This document shows, piece by piece, positions 17,430 through 25,529 of a stretch of 64,000 bases of DNA. Position 1 is the stretch's first letter. Every line of letters starts with the position of its first letter. This DNA is from Massilia aquatica (GTDB lineage: Bacteria > Pseudomonadota > Gammaproteobacteria > Burkholderiales > Burkholderiaceae_D): the NCBI RefSeq assembly GCF_011682045.1, contig NZ_VVIW01000028.1, positions 24,579-88,578 of the forward strand, in the 5' to 3' direction. The notes below the pieces were generated by a model. It had not been told where the DNA came from. It ran no database searches and was given only the letters and a program-made list of their open reading frames with translations. A program made the position numbers and the translations under genes.

Positions 17430-17430
17430 A
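17403..17430 (-). promoter_or_regulatory. Sigma-70-type promoter of the yjfI-pspA operon
   Basis: Read on the minus strand, a perfect -35 TTGACA (17430-17425) is followed after 16 bases by TATACT (17408-17403). It points into yjfI, 69 bases before the ATG. Two palindromes overlap it (separate entries), which suggests that a strong promoter is normally held off by a repressor. Confidence 0.8.
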
Positions 17431-17510
17431 GTGTTGGCATAGCATACACGGAATTGCCGACGTGCATGGAGGGAAATGGGAGGATTGGCGGGCGCGGCGC
17501 GTGCCGTCGC

Positions 17511-18224
17511 CTAATCGGTATCGGGTGAGATCGACGCGACAATGGCGGCAAACTGATACGCGATCAGTTCGCGCAGCGTCATGCCGGGAAACGTATCGTG
17601 CGGTTCGCTGTAGATGGCGATGTTGCCGAGAGTGTGGGCGTGCCGCTGTGCGGCATCGAGCGCAAGATCGCCGGGCGGGAGCACGTCGCACAGCGTTTCG
17701 ATTTTCCAGCTGTTGTAATCGAGTTCGTCCTGGTCGAAACGCAGGTTGCCGAACATGCCGTTGCGGTCGAAATACCAGTAATCGTGCACGTCATCGTTGA
17801 TATAGCGGCAGCCGAAGGCAATATAGTTCTCGTTGACCAGCTTGACCGTCTCCTCGTCCAGAATGTCGTCGAGATCGGATCGCCCGCCCCAGTGGGCATG
17901 GATAAAATCGACCAGTCCCTGCCCGGCATGGCTGCCGTACCGTCGGTCGCCGGCAGTGCGCAACTGTTCCAGCACTGCGCCGACGCCATCGAGCGCGATG
18001 GTTTGCCCGTAGCTATCGTCGTAATGCACATGCCTGAACGCGCCGCACTCCTGGTACAGCGCCCGCAATTGGTCCGGAATGCGGATGTTCAACAGCGTTT
18101 CTAGTGCCGCGATGTCTTGCGCCGTAGCGGGTGCGGCGAAAGCGAGGTCGAAACGCTCGGGGTATTCGGTGTCGGCGGCAACCGCGCGGGCGTTGAGGGC
18201 GATGATTGTATCGCGTGAAATCAT
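17511..18224 (-). CDS. SMI1/KNR4 (SUKH) family protein
   Basis: 237-aa soluble protein with the SMI1/KNR4 fold signature near the N-terminus (PATAQDIAALETLLNIRIPDQLRALYQECGAF) and an acidic, aromatic-rich body (DVHDYWYFDRNGMFGNLRFDQDELDYNSW). SUKH proteins often serve as immunity proteins for secreted or contact-dependent toxins, but solitary ones with housekeeping roles exist. No toxin gene is adjacent, so an immunity role is only possible. ATG 18224 is chosen; the frame is open to 18371, but that part overlaps the leader of the divergent aminoacyl-tRNA synthetase gene and shows no homology. Confidence 0.78.
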   Translation of the reverse strand: MISRDTIIALNARAVAADTEYPERFDLAFAAPATAQDIAALETLLNIRIPDQLRALYQECGAFRHVHYDDSYGQTIALDGVGAVLEQLRTAGDRRYGSHAGQGLVDFIHAHWGGRSDLDDILDEETVKLVNENYIAFGCRYINDDVHDYWYFDRNGMFGNLRFDQDELDYNSWKIETLCDVLPPGDLALDAAQRHAHTLGNIAIYSEPHDTFPGMTLRELIAYQFAAIVASISPDTD

Positions 18225-18550
18225 GGATGGATTATCGGTTCGGGAAACTGATTGTAGACGATCGCAGTGGCGGCACTCCGTCCGGCCCTTGCATAAAATG
18301 TGCAAGTGCAATATATTGAAGCCATGAACCCGCACACCTCCCCTCTCCATCGCACCAGCCCGGCACTCCACGCCGACGCCGGCCTGCGTGCGGGCGCAGG
18401 TGTTGCACGAATTATCCGAGCGGCTGCATGCGTCGCTCGCTTTCGTGTGTCAGTCGTCGGATAAATTTCAAGCGAGCACTTGGCGGCAATTCGCGAAGCG
18501 TTCCGCACAAGTCTCATCCAGCTTTGCTCCCGACTTTTTCGGAGCATTCC
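18225..18550 (+). promoter_or_regulatory. Divergent intergenic region with foldable leader of the second isoleucyl-tRNA synthetase gene
   Basis: These 326 bases hold no gene. Three inverted repeats are visible: TTATCCGA 18412-18419 with TCGGATAA 18457-18464; GCTCGCTT 18435-18442 with AAGCGAGC 18470-18477, which cannot form with the first at the same time; and TGCTCC 18525-18530 with GGAGCA 18541-18546. The third closes over the GGAG Shine-Dalgarno sequence just before ATG 18551. This looks like an RNA leader with mutually exclusive hairpins and a sequestered ribosome-binding site. It lacks T-box specifier and antiterminator features and does not look like a T-box. Regulation is inferred from structure alone. 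Confidence 0.45.
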
Positions 18551-21400
18551 ATGACTACCTCGTTTTCCCCATCGCATGACCACGCTACCGTCACGCCCGC
18601 CGTACCCACCGCCGCTCCCAAATACGCACTGCGCCTGAAGCAGCCGGCCTTCTGGAACACCCCCAATCCCGCGATGGAAGAGCGCCTGCTGGCGCACTGG
18701 CGCGCCACCGGCCAGCGCCAGCAACTGGGCGCCGAACGCCAGGGCCAGCCGCGCTACTGGCTGCTCGACGGCCCGCCCTACGCCAACGGTAAGGCCCACT
18801 TCGGCCACCTGCTCAACAAAACCCTCAAGGACGTCCATGTGCGCTACGCCAGCGCGTGCGGCCACGCGGTGACCTGGCGCGCAGGCTGGGATTGCCACGG
18901 ACTGCCGCTCGAACTGGCGGTCGAAAAACGCCACGGCGCGCAAGCCAAGCAGGACCCGCTGCGCTTCATGCGCCAGTGCCGCGACGAAGCGACCCACTGG
19001 AAGGATCTGCAGGCGGCCGCCATGTCGCGCCTGGGCTTGACGGCCGAGATGGACCAGCCCTGGCTGACCATGGATCCCGCGCGCGAGGCGCAATCGCTGT
19101 CGCTGCTGCTCGAGATGTGGGAGGCCGGCCTGCTGGTGGAGCGGCACTCGCCGGTGCACTGGTGCCCGGCATGCCGCAGCGCGCTGGCCGCCAGCGAACT
19201 GGAAAAGACTAGCAAGGAGCGCCTGGAGACGTTTTTCAGCGTGCCCTTCGACCCGGGGTCGTGCGAGGCGATGGCGCGGCGCGCATGCGAGAACGGCGCC
19301 GCCTGGCCGGACGGCCCGCTGCATCTGCTGTCGTGGACCACGACCCCGTGGACCCTGTGGGCCAATGCCGGCTTCGGCCACCCGCAGGCGGGCGCCTTGA
19401 GCGTCGCCACGCTCGCCAGCGGTGTGCGGGTGGCGCTCGCCGTGCAGGCACGCGAGCGCTTGCTGCGCGATTATCCGGCGATGTTCCGCCATGCCGGCCA
19501 TGAATTCGACGGCGCGCTGGACTTCGCCGAACTAGGAAGCCTGGCGCTCGCCGCCGTCAGCCCGCTCACCGGGCTTGCCGCGCCCTTGCTGGCGGCGGCG
19601 TTTGCCAGCGAAAGCGAGGGCTCGGGCTTCGTGCACCTGGCGCCCGCCTTCGGACCGGACGACTTTGCCCTGCACGAAACCGATGGCGTGCGTCTCGACT
19701 GCCATGTGGGCAAGGATGGCCGTCTGCTGGACGTCGGCCAGGTCCCGATGCCGGCCGCGCTGCAAGGCGCCACGCTGGAGGTAGCGTCGCAGGCGTCGTA
19801 CGACTTGCTGGCCGAGGCCGGGCGGCTGGTCCACATGGAGCGCAAGACGGTCGAAACGAACATGTGCTGGCGCCACAAGAAGGCGGTGTTTTACCGCGCC
19901 AGCGGGCAATGGGCGCTCGACCTGCACAAAGGTTTCGACGGCTGCCCTGAGGGCCTGGCGCAACGGGCGCTGGCCGCAGTCGATGCCACCGTGTTCCTGC
20001 CGGACGAGAAAGCCCGTGCGCCGCTAACCCTGATGATGTCCATGCGCCGCTTCTGGACCCTGTCGCGCGACCGCCTGTGGGGCGTGCCGCTGCCGTTCTT
20101 TCGCCATGCGGCGAGCGGCGAGCTGCATCCCGACACGGCTGCCATGTGGCGCGAGCTGGTCGAGCGCGTGCGGACCGATGGCGTCGAGGCCTGGCAAACG
20201 TTCGAGACGCCGGCCGGCTACACCAGGAGCGCGCAGAGCGTCGATGTCTGGTTCGACGCCGGCGCCGCGTGGCACAGCGCGGCCGAAGATGGTGGCGGCC
20301 AGGCCGACATGGTGGTCGAGGGCCAGGACCAGACGCGCGGCTGGTTCTTGTCCTCGTTCCTGCTGCATGCCTTCAAAAGTCCCCTGCCGCCGTTCAAGAA
20401 GGTGATGACCCATCGCTTCGTGGTCGACGAACAAGGCATGAAATTTTCCAAGGAAAAGGGCACGGCGCCGGACAGCGCGGCGTTGTTCGCCAAGTCGGGC
20501 GCCGATGTGTTCCGCCTGTGGGTGTGCAGCCAGGATGTGGGCGACGAGATGAAATGGTCCGGCACCTCGCTCAAACAGGCGACCCAGGATGCCAAGGACT
20601 GGCGCAGCTTCCTGCGTTTTCATCTGGCGAACATGGAAGACCAGGCCGATGCCCCGCGCCCGGTCGCGTTGCGCGCGCTCGACCGCCTGGCGCTGCGCAA
20701 ACTGCATGAGGCGCGCACCCAGTGGCATGCGGGCATGGAAAACGGACGCTTTTACCAGGCGATGACCACCCTGGCGCAGTTCCGCCAGTGGGCCAGTTCG
20801 GAGTGGTTCGAGCTGTCCAAGCGCACCTTGTATTGCGCAAAAAGCGGCAGCGCCGATCTGGTGAGCGTGCAATGGGCGCTGCGCGAATCGTTTTTGCTGT
20901 GTGCCCAGATGCTGGCGACGGTGATGCCGTTCGCCTGCGAAGAGGCGTACCTGGCATGGCCCGGCCATCCGCGCGCGTCGCTGTTCCTGCACGCGCTGGC
21001 CAGTCAGGACACACTGCCCGATATGGAACCGGCGCTGCGCCAGCTTGATTCGATGCTGGCCTGGCGCCGCTCGCTGCAACCTCTGGTCGAACGGGCGCGT
21101 GCCCTGGTCGACAAGGGCACGCCGGTGTGCCTGGCGTTCGGGGGAAACCATGATGCGCATGGGGAGGACGAACTGCGCGCCCTCTTCCCCGGGGTTTTCG
21201 TGCTGCCGGATGACCATGCGAGTGCGCTTGAATCGTGGGAGACCGGTGCGGCCGGCGACGCGCTGCCGGTCCGTGCCGGCAAGCCGACCGTTCGCCCGCA
21301 CCGGTGCGATCGCTGCCGCGATTATGTGAGACTGGCGCTGGACGATCATGGCCTGTGCCACCAGTGCGCGGCGGAGGTGGGGCACGATGTGACGCACTAA
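18551..21400 (+). CDS. Divergent stand-alone isoleucyl-tRNA synthetase (class I aaRS)
   Basis: 949-aa class Ia synthetase predicted to attach isoleucine to tRNA-Ile. The signature HIGH motif is HFGH (83-86, within PYANGKAHFGHLLNK). The editing-domain landmark SWTTTPWTLWAN is present, the KMSKS loop is KFSKE (from ~631), and the C-terminus ends in a CxxC...CxxC zinc-ribbon-like element (CDRC, then CHQC). These features fit IleRS, but the deviations (KFSKE, GWFLSSFLLHAF) suggest a divergent second copy, not the housekeeping ileS usually beside lspA. Second IleRS enzymes are known to give mupirocin resistance or serve special conditions. GGAG lies six bases before ATG 18551, inside a hairpin. 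No biosynthetic cluster is adjacent. Confidence 0.85.
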   Translation: MTTSFSPSHDHATVTPAVPTAAPKYALRLKQPAFWNTPNPAMEERLLAHWRATGQRQQLGAERQGQPRYWLLDGPPYANGKAHFGHLLNKTLKDVHVRYASACGHAVTWRAGWDCHGLPLELAVEKRHGAQAKQDPLRFMRQCRDEATHWKDLQAAAMSRLGLTAEMDQPWLTMDPAREAQSLSLLLEMWEAGLLVERHSPVHWCPACRSALAASELEKTSKERLETFFSVPFDPGSCEAMARRACENGAAWPDGPLHLLSWTTTPWTLWANAGFGHPQAGALSVATLASGVRVALAVQARERLLRDYPAMFRHAGHEFDGALDFAELGSLALAAVSPLTGLAAPLLAAAFASESEGSGFVHLAPAFGPDDFALHETDGVRLDCHVGKDGRLLDVGQVPMPAALQGATLEVASQASYDLLAEAGRLVHMERKTVETNMCWRHKKAVFYRASGQWALDLHKGFDGCPEGLAQRALAAVDATVFLPDEKARAPLTLMMSMRRFWTLSRDRLWGVPLPFFRHAASGELHPDTAAMWRELVERVRTDGVEAWQTFETPAGYTRSAQSVDVWFDAGAAWHSAAEDGGGQADMVVEGQDQTRGWFLSSFLLHAFKSPLPPFKKVMTHRFVVDEQGMKFSKEKGTAPDSAALFAKSGADVFRLWVCSQDVGDEMKWSGTSLKQATQDAKDWRSFLRFHLANMEDQADAPRPVALRALDRLALRKLHEARTQWHAGMENGRFYQAMTTLAQFRQWASSEWFELSKRTLYCAKSGSADLVSVQWALRESFLLCAQMLATVMPFACEEAYLAWPGHPRASLFLHALASQDTLPDMEPALRQLDSMLAWRRSLQPLVERARALVDKGTPVCLAFGGNHDAHGEDELRALFPGVFVLPDDHASALESWETGAAGDALPVRAGKPTVRPHRCDRCRDYVRLALDDHGLCHQCAAEVGHDVTH

Positions 21401-21486
21401 GCAAGCGCGAGTTGCGCGCCGCTGGCTAAGAAAGTGTACGACCATCCCAACGTCATTACGCTGGACCGGCTGCCACGCTTCTCAAA

Positions 21487-21981
21487 TCAGTGCATGTCGG
21501 TGGCGTCGAGGAAGGCCTTGACCATCGCTTCGAGGCCGACGCGGTCTTCTTCGGTAAAGCGGTTCAACAGCGGGCTGTCGATGTCGAACACACCGTACAA
21601 CTGGCCGTCCTTGATCAGCGGGATGACGATTTCGGCGTTCGAGGCGCTGTCGCAGGCGATGTGGCCGTCGAACGAATGCACGTCGGCCACCACGATGGTG
21701 CGGCGCTCCTGTGCGGAGGTGCCGCACACGCCACGGCCCAATGGAATGCGCGCGCATGCCACCTTGCCCTGGAACGGGCCGACCAGCAATTCCTGGGCGT
21801 CGCCCTTTTTGCCGGGACGGAGCAGGTAGAAGCCGGCCCAGTTCAGGTCCGCAATGGCGGAATACACCAGGGCGGAAAATTGCGAGGCGTTCGCGGTCAG
21901 ATCGCGCTCGCCTTCCAGGATGCTGCTGACCTGGCGCGCGAGAAGAGGATAGTCACCTGTGTTGTTTTCGATGTTGTGCAT
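21487..21981 (-). CDS. msrC: GAF-domain free methionine-(R)-sulfoxide reductase
   Basis: 164-aa single GAF domain that reduces free methionine-R-sulfoxide. All three redox cysteines of the family are present with the right spacing: Cys76 and Cys86 (VACARIPLGRGVCG) and Cys110 (GHIACDS), corresponding to Cys84, Cys94 and Cys118 of E. coli MsrC. The typical LNWAGFYLL and VFDIDSP blocks are also visible. It acts in the cytosol as an oxidative-stress repair enzyme. It converges on the synthetase gene, with 86 bases between stops. Confidence 0.92.
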   Translation of the reverse strand: MHNIENNTGDYPLLARQVSSILEGERDLTANASQFSALVYSAIADLNWAGFYLLRPGKKGDAQELLVGPFQGKVACARIPLGRGVCGTSAQERRTIVVADVHSFDGHIACDSASNAEIVIPLIKDGQLYGVFDIDSPLLNRFTEEDRVGLEAMVKAFLDATDMH

Positions 21982-22070
21982 ACGGCTGGCTGATTGTCTG
22001 GTTGTTGAAAAACCGCGAGCGTGCGCGGGCAGCGCATTGTAGCGCGTTGTGGCGCCTTGCTAATCCTGCG

Positions 22071-22652
22071 CTACTCCTGCGGACTCGCCACCACCGCCTC
22101 GCCGATGGCATAAAAATGGCCGCCGGCGACGTGGTGAAGGCTGCGCAGGGCCGGGTCGGCGTCTTGGAAATGCCAGTGGCCGTCGCGGAACACCCGTGTA
22201 TCGGCCCATGCGCCGCTCACTTCGCCGATGAACAGGTCGTAGGTGTTCTGGTTGTGCGCTTCCACAATCAGCGTGCAGGCCAGCCACGCGGAGCATCCCG
22301 CCACGAAGGGCAGCGCGCTGCCATCCATCCTGAATAACTCCACGCCGGCGTGCGCCAGCTTGGCCGGATCGTCGGCCAGACTGCTGCTGCCCACCCGGTT
22401 GGTCAACTGTACCTGCGCCACGGTGGGCACCTGGATGACGAATCGGCCGCTTTGCTCGACCAGTTGGCGCGTCCGGGTGTTCTTGTCGAGGACGACCGTC
22501 AGCTTGGGCGGCGCAAAGTCGAGCGCACAGGCCCATGCCGCGGCCATGACGTTGTCCACGCCGCCGTGATGCGCCGATACCAGGACGGTCGGGCCGTGGT
22601 TGATCAGGCGGTAAGCGTTTTTCAGGTCGACCGGTGCGATGAAGCTGTTCAA
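22071..22652 (-). CDS. Flavin reductase family protein (DIM6/NTAB-type)
   Basis: 193-aa FMN-binding flavin-reductase-like protein (LINHGPTVLVSAHHGG.DNVMAAAWACALDF, then VVLDKNTRTRQLVEQSGRFVIQVP). Such proteins reduce flavins with NAD(P)H or act as flavoprotein oxidoreductases. The start is set at TTG 22652 because AAGGAG lies five bases before it and no in-frame ATG follows the shared N-terminus (LNSFIAPVDLKNAYRLIN); the longer frame to 22763 has no ribosome-binding site. It is transcribed divergently from the Nudix-regulator operon. The two direct repeats at 22742-22824 lie between the genes, so the regulator may control both. Confidence 0.82.
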   Translation of the reverse strand: MNSFIAPVDLKNAYRLINHGPTVLVSAHHGGVDNVMAAAWACALDFAPPKLTVVLDKNTRTRQLVEQSGRFVIQVPTVAQVQLTNRVGSSSLADDPAKLAHAGVELFRMDGSALPFVAGCSAWLACTLIVEAHNQNTYDLFIGEVSGAWADTRVFRDGHWHFQDADPALRSLHHVAGGHFYAIGEAVVASPQE

Positions 22653-22741
22653 TGAATCTCCTTGCGAATGGGTTGCGCGTGCATAGCCGGACATCATAGC
22701 CGCCTTTGCGGCAGGGTGCGCGCTGGCCCCGCGCTGCCTAA

Positions 22742-22824
22742 GATTCAATTTGGTACTAATCATGCAGTTTTTATGATTTCGTCCTGCAATTGAGAAAACG
22801 CTTGCGGATTCATTTTGAAACTAA
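22742..22824. promoter_or_regulatory. Two 18-bp direct repeats, candidate operators of the Nudix regulator
   Basis: GATTCAATTTGGTACTAA (22742-22759) and GATTCATTTTGAAACTAA (22807-22824) agree at 15 of 18 positions and are 65 bases apart, in the same orientation. The second copy sits in the spacer of a likely promoter (TTGCGG 22802-22807, 18 bases, TACAAT 22826-22831) for the operon. The first sits on the flavin-reductase side. They are the obvious candidates for the binding site of the NrtR-like protein encoded immediately downstream. Confidence 0.6.
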
Positions 22825-22873
22825 GTACAATGCAAACATGTCAAGTCAATCAAACCACCCACAGGAGCCCAGC

Positions 22874-23539
22874 GTGAATGAGGTCATCTGCACCGTCGAC
22901 ACGGTACTGCTCACCCTTGGCGACGACGGCCTGTCGGTCGCCCTGCTCAAGCGCGAACGCGAGCCGTACAAAGGCGTGGCCGCCCTCCCCGGCGGCTACA
23001 TCCATGCCGACAAGGACCCCGACGGCTACGGCGCCGCGCTGCGCGTGCTCAAGACCAAAACCGGCATCGACGTGCCGTATCTCGAACAACTGGGCGCGTT
23101 TACCGGCGCGGCGCGCGATCCGCGCGGCTGGTCGGTGTCGATGGCCTACTACGCGCTGGTGCCGCATGCCGTCATCAGCGCAGCAGGCCATCCGGGCGTG
23201 AAGCTGGTCGGCGTCGACCGCCTGCACACGCTGCCGTTCGACCACGGCGTGATCGTGGCGGCGGCCGTCGAACGGCTGCGCAGCAAAAGCCAGTATTCGT
23301 CGCTGCCGTGTTTTCTGGTCGGTGAACTGTTCACGCTCCCGCAACTGCAACGCGTGTACGAAGCGCTGATGGGCGAAGCGCTGAACAAGGTGAGTTTTCG
23401 CCGCAAGATGGCCGAACTCGATGTCCTCGAAGCGGCCGAAGGACAGATGGATGCGTCGAGCCCCAGCCGCCCGGCGCAGTTGTACCGGCTGCGTCCCGAG
23501 TTTCGCGACCGTCTGGGCCTGCTCAAGCGCGGTCTGTAA
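22874..23539 (+). CDS. NrtR-like Nudix-domain transcriptional regulator
   Basis: 221-aa protein with an N-terminal Nudix-like domain (~1-135) and a C-terminal winged-helix domain (QYSSLPCFLVGELFTLPQLQ..., then NKVSFRRKMAELDVLEAAEG), the layout of NrtR regulators that bind ADP-ribose or related NAD metabolites. The Nudix box is degenerate: GGYIHADKD..GYGAALRVLKTKTGID lacks the catalytic REXXEE glutamates, consistent with a sensor and not a hydrolase. The GTG at 22874 is preferred: AGGAG lies six bases upstream and the protein then begins at the domain (NEVICTVDTVLL). ATG 22838 lies almost at the expected transcription start. First gene of a five-gene operon; the next starts 25 bases downstream. 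Confidence 0.82.
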   Translation: MNEVICTVDTVLLTLGDDGLSVALLKREREPYKGVAALPGGYIHADKDPDGYGAALRVLKTKTGIDVPYLEQLGAFTGAARDPRGWSVSMAYYALVPHAVISAAGHPGVKLVGVDRLHTLPFDHGVIVAAAVERLRSKSQYSSLPCFLVGELFTLPQLQRVYEALMGEALNKVSFRRKMAELDVLEAAEGQMDASSPSRPAQLYRLRPEFRDRLGLLKRGL

Positions 23540-23564
23540 GCAATCAACCAAGGAGAATACGATC

Positions 23565-24542
23565 ATGGCCATTATCGACAGAGTGAAGTGGGACGGCAGC
23601 CCGAGCCAGCTCGCATGGAAGTACCCGTCGCAAGAACTGTCGACCGGGACGCAGCTGATCGTCAACGAGTCGCAAGCCGCCTTCGTGGTGCGCGACGGCG
23701 TATATGAAGGACCTTTCGGGGCCGGCCGCCACACGCTCTCGACCAGCAACCTGCCCCTGCTGCGCAAGCTGGTGGGCCTGCCGTTCGGCGGCCAGTCGCC
23801 GTTTTCGGCCGAAGTATGGTTCGTCAACCTCGCTTCCACGCTCGATGTGCGCTGGGGGACACCCGATCCGATCCAGCTGCAGGATCCCAAATTCGGCATC
23901 ATGGTGCCGGTGCGCGCCTTTGGCCAGTACGGCATCCGGATCGACGATCCCAAGCTGTTCCTGATGTCGCTGGTGGGCACGGCGCGCAGCATGGACGCGG
24001 CTACCCTGGCCGAGTACTTCCGTGCCATGAACACCACCCGCATCAAAACGGCGATTGCCGGCGCGGTTGGCGAAAGCGGCGTGTCGGTGCTGGAAATCTC
24101 TACCCGGCTCGATGCGCTGTCCATCACGCTCAAGGGCGTGCTGGCCGTCGAGATGGCGAAGTACGGCGTAGCGCTGACCGAGTTCAGCATCGAGTCGATC
24201 AACGTGCCGGAAACCGATCCGGCTGTGCAAACGCTCAAGGCGGCGCTGGCGCGGCGCGCAGAAATGAATATCGTCGGCTTCGACTACCAGCAGGAGCGCC
24301 GTTTCGACGTGCTGCAGACCGCCGCCGGCAACCAGGGCAGCGCAGGCACAGTGCTGGGCGCCGGCATGGGGCTGGCGATGGGCAGCGCCCTTGGCGCGAG
24401 CGTCGGCCAGATGACGGAAACCATTGCCCCCGCCGCGCATGGCGAGCGCCTGGCACTGCTGCGCGACCTGGCGGCGCTGCGCGAACAGAACATCCTGACC
24501 GACGCCGAATTCGACGCCGAGAAAAAACGCATCCTGGCTTGA
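23565..24542 (+). CDS. SPFH-domain protein with C-terminal SHOCT module
   Basis: 325-aa soluble SPFH (band-7-like, 'virion core protein' annotated) protein. Residues ~1-230 form the SPFH core (AIIDRVKWDGSPSQLAWKYPSQEL at the start, VNESQAAFVVRDG, then IESINVPETDPAVQTLKAALARRAEM). A Gly/Ala-rich linker (~255-290) leads to a short SHOCT helical pair at the C-terminus (LALLRDLAALREQNILTDAEFDAEKKRIL). There is no transmembrane helix, unlike flotillin. Relatives occur beside VWA and kinase-like genes. AAGGAG precedes ATG 23565. Function unknown; SHOCT often mediates oligomerisation or membrane association. Confidence 0.85.
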   Translation: MAIIDRVKWDGSPSQLAWKYPSQELSTGTQLIVNESQAAFVVRDGVYEGPFGAGRHTLSTSNLPLLRKLVGLPFGGQSPFSAEVWFVNLASTLDVRWGTPDPIQLQDPKFGIMVPVRAFGQYGIRIDDPKLFLMSLVGTARSMDAATLAEYFRAMNTTRIKTAIAGAVGESGVSVLEISTRLDALSITLKGVLAVEMAKYGVALTEFSIESINVPETDPAVQTLKAALARRAEMNIVGFDYQQERRFDVLQTAAGNQGSAGTVLGAGMGLAMGSALGASVGQMTETIAPAAHGERLALLRDLAALREQNILTDAEFDAEKKRILA

Positions 24543-24549
24543 TCCCGAC

Positions 24550-25512
24550 ATGACCCCGCTCACCCTTCTTTGCCCCCAGTGCGGCAGCCCGCTCCCCCGG
24601 CAGGCGCTGTGGCGCATCGTCTCCTGCACCTACTGCGGGGCGGACGTGACGCATAGCGAAGACCTGGTGCGGGCCGCCGATTTTCATGCGGCGTATGTAC
24701 GCTCGCGTGCCGGCGACGCGGCGGCCGATATTGCCTGCGGCGGGCAGCACTACCACAACGTCGCGCAGCTGGGCGCCGGCGGCAGCGCAAGCGTGTCGCT
24801 GGCCAACCGCAGCGGCGCCATGCCACGGCGCGTGGTGCTGAAAATCGCCCAAGCCGGCACGCCCGCAGGCCACCTGGCGCGTGAAAAAGCCATTCTCGAC
24901 CAGTTGCAGGCCGACGACGTGCCCGGCGCGGCCTATTTTACCCAGCGCCTGCCGCAAGCGGTCGCCGTGGGCAGCAGCGCCAGCGCCGACGGCCGGCAGC
25001 GCGAGGTGCTGGTGCTGCGCCACCCCACGGGATTCTGGGGCAGCCTGGCCGACGTGCGGCTGGCCTACGGGCGCGCGATCGACCCGCGCCATGCGGTGTG
25101 GATGTGGCGCCGCGTGCTTGAAGTGCTGGCCTACGTTCACGCCAGCGGCTGGAGCCATGGCCGGCTCTCGCCCGAGCACCTGCTGGTGCATCCGGCCGAC
25201 CACGGCGTGTTGATCATCGGCTGGTCCGGCGCGACCCGCAGGCATGATCGCACCGCGCAGGCGCGCGACCTGGTGCAGCTGGCCTGGGCCATGCGGGCGC
25301 TGTTGTCCGACCGGTTCGACCCTGCGGGCGAGCCGGTTTTGTCAACCTCCACGCCGGCCGCGCTGGTGCGCGTGCTGGAACGCGCCAGCCTGGACGCGGC
25401 ATGGTGCGCATCGCTTGGCGCGGAAGGCATGCGCCAGGCCGTCGGCAGCGCGGCAAGGGACGCCTTTGGCGCTGCCAGATTCGTCGATTTCAGTCCCACC
25501 CCGACTAACTAA
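24550..25512 (+). CDS. Zinc-ribbon protein-kinase-like protein, probable pseudokinase
   Basis: 320-aa protein: N-terminal zinc ribbon (CPQC at 9-12, CTYC at 27-30), then a protein-kinase-like domain. The Gly-rich loop (LGAGGSASVSLA), the beta-3 Lys (RVVLKIA) and an alpha-C Glu (LAREKAIL) are visible, but the catalytic loop reads SHGRLSPEHLLVHP where HxDxKxxN is expected. The metal-binding DFG is replaced by IIGWSGA. Both catalytic Asp residues are therefore absent and a scaffold or nucleotide-sensor role is more likely than phosphotransfer. It starts seven bases after the SPFH gene and is 17 bases before the VWA gene, so it is translated from the same transcript. Confidence 0.75.
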   Translation: MTPLTLLCPQCGSPLPRQALWRIVSCTYCGADVTHSEDLVRAADFHAAYVRSRAGDAAADIACGGQHYHNVAQLGAGGSASVSLANRSGAMPRRVVLKIAQAGTPAGHLAREKAILDQLQADDVPGAAYFTQRLPQAVAVGSSASADGRQREVLVLRHPTGFWGSLADVRLAYGRAIDPRHAVWMWRRVLEVLAYVHASGWSHGRLSPEHLLVHPADHGVLIIGWSGATRRHDRTAQARDLVQLAWAMRALLSDRFDPAGEPVLSTSTPAALVRVLERASLDAAWCASLGAEGMRQAVGSAARDAFGAARFVDFSPTPTN

Positions 25513-25529
25513 ACCAATAAGGAACCATC

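Noticed and set aside
18225..18550. T-box riboswitch before the isoleucyl-tRNA synthetase.
   Set aside because: No specifier loop, antiterminator motif or intrinsic terminator was seen; T-boxes are rare in Betaproteobacteria.
21401..21486. Short intergenic text that translates as VYDHPNVITLDRLPRF, resembling a gene fragment.
   Set aside because: Too short to assign and without start or stop context; left as unexplained sequence between converging genes.
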